From assembly GCF_000421485.1 (NCBI RefSeq), contig NZ_ATXC01000001.1, positions 310,001 to 374,000 on the forward strand: 64,000 nucleotides of DNA. The letters run 5' to 3'. The notes under the pieces are model-generated. The model was not told where the DNA came from, did no database searches, and worked only from the letters and a program-made list of their open reading frames with translations. Of the stretch, positions 61,495-64,000 are shown one piece after another. Position 1 is the stretch's first letter. Each line of letters opens with the position of its first letter. Origin of the DNA: Desulfurobacterium sp. TC5-1 (lineage in GTDB: Bacteria > Aquificota > Aquificia > Desulfurobacteriales > Desulfurobacteriaceae). Both the position numbers and the translations under genes were made by a program.

Positions 61495-62784
61495 ATGTAC
61501 GAGGTCAGTTTTAGAGGAAAATTGAAAGGTATTCTCAGGGTGCCGTCTGACAAGTCCATATCCCACAGGTCTATAATGCTTGCTTCTCTGAATCAGGGAA
61601 AGGTGATTGTGAAAAATTTTCTCCGTTCAGAGGACTGTCTCAATACGCTTAAAGCTTTTAAGTCCTTAGGGGTTGACATAGAAGATGACGGGAAGATTAT
61701 AATGATACGTGGTAAGGGTAAGATTCTAAAAGAACCTTTTGATATTCTTGACATGGGTAATTCTGGAACATCTATAAGGCTCATATCCGGGATTCTTGCC
61801 GGTCAGCCGTTTTATTCCGTTCTCACAGGTGACAAGTATTTAAGAAAAAGACCTATGGACAGAATAGCCATTCCGTTGAGACAGATGGGAGCCACCGTTT
61901 TGGGTAGAGAGAACGGCAAGTATCCACCTCTCACAATTGTTGGCAGGAATCCACTTAACGGAATTGTATACAGAAGTCCAAAAGCCAGTGCTCAGGTTAA
62001 ATCGTGTATCCTTTTAGCCGGTCTTTTTACAGATGAAGAGGTTTCTGTCACCGAACCTGCAAAAAGTCGTGACCATACGGAAAGAATGCTTAAGACTTTT
62101 GGTGTTGATGTTAAAGTTGATGGATTAACGGTTTCTCTCGGTAGAAATAGAGACCTTAAAGCAGATTTAGAAATAGATGTTCCGGCAGACATATCTTCCG
62201 CTGCCTTTTTCATGGTTGCTGCAGCTATCGTTCCTGGTTCAGAGGTTGTATTGAAAGATGTAATTCTCAATCCAACAAGGACAGGTATTCTCGATGTAAT
62301 GGGAAGAATGGGTGTAAATTTTGAAATTCTTAACAAAAGAACTGTTTCTGGCGAAGAGGTTGGTGACATTAAAGTGCTTTATTCCCCGGATTTAAAAGCG
62401 GTTGTAATAGAGGGAGATATTATTCCCCGTTTAATAGATGAAATACCGATAATCGCAGTCCTTGCAACTCAGGCGGAAGGTGAAACAGTGATAAAAGAAG
62501 CGGCGGAGCTAAGGGTTAAAGAAAGCGATAGAATCAGGGCTGTTGTTTCAAACTTGAAGGTTTTAGGTGTTGATGTTGAAGAATTTGAAGATGGTATGAG
62601 AATAAGAGGAAAGGCAAAATTGAAAGGTGGGAAGATAAAAAGTTTTGGTGACCACAGAATAGCTATGTCTTTTATAGTTGCAGGTTTAATTTCTTCTTCA
62701 CCGATTTATATTGATGATGTTCAATGTATATCAACGTCTTATCCCGAATTTTTAAAAGATTTTTTTAACATAATTGCACCTTGA
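61495..62784 (+). CDS. aroA: 3-phosphoshikimate 1-carboxyvinyltransferase (EPSP synthase)
   Basis: Shikimate-pathway enzyme joining PEP and shikimate 3-phosphate. The 429-aa chain has PSDKSISHRS at residues 18-27, LDMGNSGTSIRLISG, GDKYLRKRPMDRI, the catalytic aspartate in PRLIDEIPIIAVLAT and LRVKESDRIRA, followed by GDHRIAMSF. GNSGTSIRL with a Ser after Thr suggests the class II, more glyphosate-tolerant branch; that is family inference. AAGGAG precedes the ATG. Confidence 0.96.
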   Translation: MYEVSFRGKLKGILRVPSDKSISHRSIMLASLNQGKVIVKNFLRSEDCLNTLKAFKSLGVDIEDDGKIIMIRGKGKILKEPFDILDMGNSGTSIRLISGILAGQPFYSVLTGDKYLRKRPMDRIAIPLRQMGATVLGRENGKYPPLTIVGRNPLNGIVYRSPKASAQVKSCILLAGLFTDEEVSVTEPAKSRDHTERMLKTFGVDVKVDGLTVSLGRNRDLKADLEIDVPADISSAAFFMVAAAIVPGSEVVLKDVILNPTRTGILDVMGRMGVNFEILNKRTVSGEEVGDIKVLYSPDLKAVVIEGDIIPRLIDEIPIIAVLATQAEGETVIKEAAELRVKESDRIRAVVSNLKVLGVDVEEFEDGMRIRGKAKLKGGKIKSFGDHRIAMSFIVAGLISSSPIYIDDVQCISTSYPEFLKDFFNIIAP

Positions 62785-62787
62785 GTC

Positions 62788-62817
62788 TTGACATATACCT
62801 AAGAGATTTCTTAACAT
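62788..62817 (+). promoter_or_regulatory. Candidate promoter of the pilM operon
   Basis: A perfect TTGACA at 62788-62793 is followed after 17-18 bp by TTAACA/TAACAT. The -10 is weak. Confidence 0.45.
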
Positions 62818-62914
62818 TAGGTTAGTGCTTGTAGCAATAATGGACAAATTAAAAAATTCAAGAAACAGCTTTGGTAATTCTAACTCTGTTAGTGAAATTG
62901 TAGGGGATGGAGTA

Positions 62915-63973
62915 ATGATAAATCTTGATAGTGTCATAGGTATTTTTACGGGGAGAAAGGTTCTTTTTACAGGAGTAGATATTGGCACTTCCAGTATCAA
63001 AGTTTGTAAACTAAGAGAAAGAAAGGGCCTTTACAACGTTGTTAATTACGGTAAGATGGATTATGAAGAGTCTTATATTGTTGGAACAGAGATAATTGAT
63101 TTTGTTTCTCTTTCGGCAAAAATGAAAGAGAGTGTTCAGGCTGTGGTTCCTGATGCAAAAAATATAGCTGTTCATGTTCCTCTTTCTCTCTGTTTTTATA
63201 CCGTGATAAGTGCTTCTCCATCTGAAAATCCGGACGAGATAGCCCTTGAACACATAAAAGGTATTATTTCCGAGGATGACCTTGATAAGGTTGTGGTTAA
63301 GTATCAGGTACTGCCTGTTTCCATTTCTGAAGACCACATAGATATAGCAATAGCCGCCGTTAAGAGAGACATTCTTGAGGAATATACTGCTCTTGCAGAA
63401 AATGCAGGTTTGAAAATTCAGGTTATAGATATAGAGCCGTGTGCTATAAACAACCAGTTCTATCTCAATTACCCGGATAAGGTAATTGACTGCGTTTGCC
63501 TTGTTGACATTGGTGCAACATTTACAAAAATAGTTATCAGTTACGGTGGCTATCCATACCTTACGAGGAATATTGAAATTGGTAGTAATACAATTACGGA
63601 GCAGCTTCAGAAAGAGTATCTAATAAGTTACGGAGAGGCAGAGAGGCTTAAATTTGGAAATGACATAGAATCTATCTCTTATGATAAGGCTTTAGATGAG
63701 GTTATATCAAAAATAATCAGGAAGATATCAACAGAAATTATCTGGGCGATAGACAACTTTAATGACCGTTTCGGAAGAGATGTGGAAGAGATTTATCTAT
63801 TCGGCGGTGGAGCAAAACAGAAAAATTTAGTTTCCCTTTTGAAAGCTTTTACAAACAAGAAGGTTGAACTTGGCGAGCCTCTTTATTTCAGCGGTATTGA
63901 AGGCGCTCAGGAATTTGCCGTTTCATGCGGACTAAGTCTAAGGTTTAAGGGTGACGAACATGCTAAGGTTTAA
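62915..63973 (+). CDS. pilM: Type IV pilus inner-membrane assembly ATPase-fold protein PilM
   Basis: A 352-aa cytoplasmic actin-like protein of the pilus alignment complex. The nucleotide-fold motifs are GVDIGTSSIKVCKL near the N-terminus, CLVDIGATFTKIVIS in the middle and YLFGGGAKQKNL near the end. The N-terminus NLDSVIGIFTG suits PilM; an earlier in-frame start would add 30 polar residues without a ribosome site. PilM binds PilN, whose gene starts inside its last codons. Together with the pilY1 operon it shows a complete pilus system split over the genome. Confidence 0.9.
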   Translation: MINLDSVIGIFTGRKVLFTGVDIGTSSIKVCKLRERKGLYNVVNYGKMDYEESYIVGTEIIDFVSLSAKMKESVQAVVPDAKNIAVHVPLSLCFYTVISASPSENPDEIALEHIKGIISEDDLDKVVVKYQVLPVSISEDHIDIAIAAVKRDILEEYTALAENAGLKIQVIDIEPCAINNQFYLNYPDKVIDCVCLVDIGATFTKIVISYGGYPYLTRNIEIGSNTITEQLQKEYLISYGEAERLKFGNDIESISYDKALDEVISKIIRKISTEIIWAIDNFNDRFGRDVEEIYLFGGGAKQKNLVSLLKAFTNKKVELGEPLYFSGIEGAQEFAVSCGLSLRFKGDEHAKV

Positions 63974-64000
63974 TTTCTTAGAGAAAAAAGAGACTTTCGT
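63960..64000 (+). CDS. pilN: Start of probable PilN (partial)
   Basis: Thirteen codons are visible from ATG 63960 (MLRFNFLEKKETF), overlapping pilM by 14 nt, with AAGGGTG upstream. PilN normally follows pilM and starts with such a short basic/hydrophobic peptide. The call rests on context; the rest lies outside the window. Confidence 0.5.
   Translation, partial: MLRFNFLEKKETF

Noticed and set aside
1-64000. CRISPR arrays, tRNA or rRNA genes, riboswitches
   Set aside because: No regularly spaced repeats, no cloverleaf with a TTCRA arm in an intergenic region and no recognisable riboswitch core were found by eye; short or divergent ones could have been missed.

Overview
The window reads as chromosome of a thermophilic, Gram-negative, chemolithoautotrophic bacterium of the Aquificota, most likely Desulfurobacteriaceae (Desulfurobacterium/Thermovibrio-like). 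This is an inference from AT-rich, Lys/Glu-rich coding sequence, tightly overlapping genes, an outer-membrane gene set (TolC, FadL-like, TamB, DegP), and gluconeogenic PEP synthase plus a class II aldolase. No rRNA, tRNA, CRISPR array or prophage was seen. The region is mostly housekeeping, with one small accessory islet at about 31.9-34.1 kb.

Layout. 0-1.2 kb: end of a radical-SAM/SPASM gene and hemE. 1.2-6 kb: a five-gene branched-chain amino-acid ABC importer with its own promoter and terminators. 6-7 kb: a permease encoded as two half-proteins. 7.2-11.3 kb: a tripartite efflux operon (membrane fusion protein, 14-TM MFS pump, TolC) behind a perfect inverted-repeat operator candidate. 11.4-14.5 kb: a polar amino-acid ABC importer. 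14.5-25.9 kb: ylbF-like, dapE, uvrC, HIT protein, LapB-like TPR protein, tamB, rnhC, sppA and a PilZ protein. 25.9-31.9 kb: a type IV pilus tip/minor-pilin operon (small secreted protein, PilY1, FimT/GspH, PilV, PilW, PilX). 31.9-34.1 kb: an orphan 59-aa membrane protein and a TnpB-only IS200/IS605-type element inserted in a decayed IS256-family transposase. 34.1-39 kb (minus): TIM-barrel protein, def, prfA, trmFO and a LysM protein. 39.2-42.3 kb: a FadL-like porin and a VolA-like surface lipase. 42.4-47 kb (minus): tsaB-rimI-DUF465-ilvD, then a small secreted protein and hemW. 47-49.5 kb: ppsA. 49.5-56 kb: a secreted leader ORF, secA, a LysM-NlpC/P60 hydrolase, degP and a sigma-70 factor. 56-61.4 kb: rsuA-like, era, ribF, deoC (minus), rluB-like (plus) and fba (minus). 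61.5-64 kb: aroA and the start of pilM-pilN.

The most interesting signal is upstream of secA. A 98-codon ORF (49590-49886) begins with a signal sequence and ends in RALPPRASPLI-stop. Its last codons contain an ACCTCTT segment able to pair with the secA Shine-Dalgarno AGGAGGT. This is the architecture of the SecM secretion monitor: a secreted nascent chain, a C-terminal R-A-x-P stall-like motif, and a structure hiding the secA start. The sequence has no other visible resemblance to SecM, so it would be a new or independently evolved arrest peptide if confirmed.

Other points worth attention are the nested mobile elements with omega-RNA-like hairpins at the tnpB 3' end, a fadL-volA pair in a probable autotroph, the efflux operator palindrome, and the LapB-like/TamB envelope cluster.
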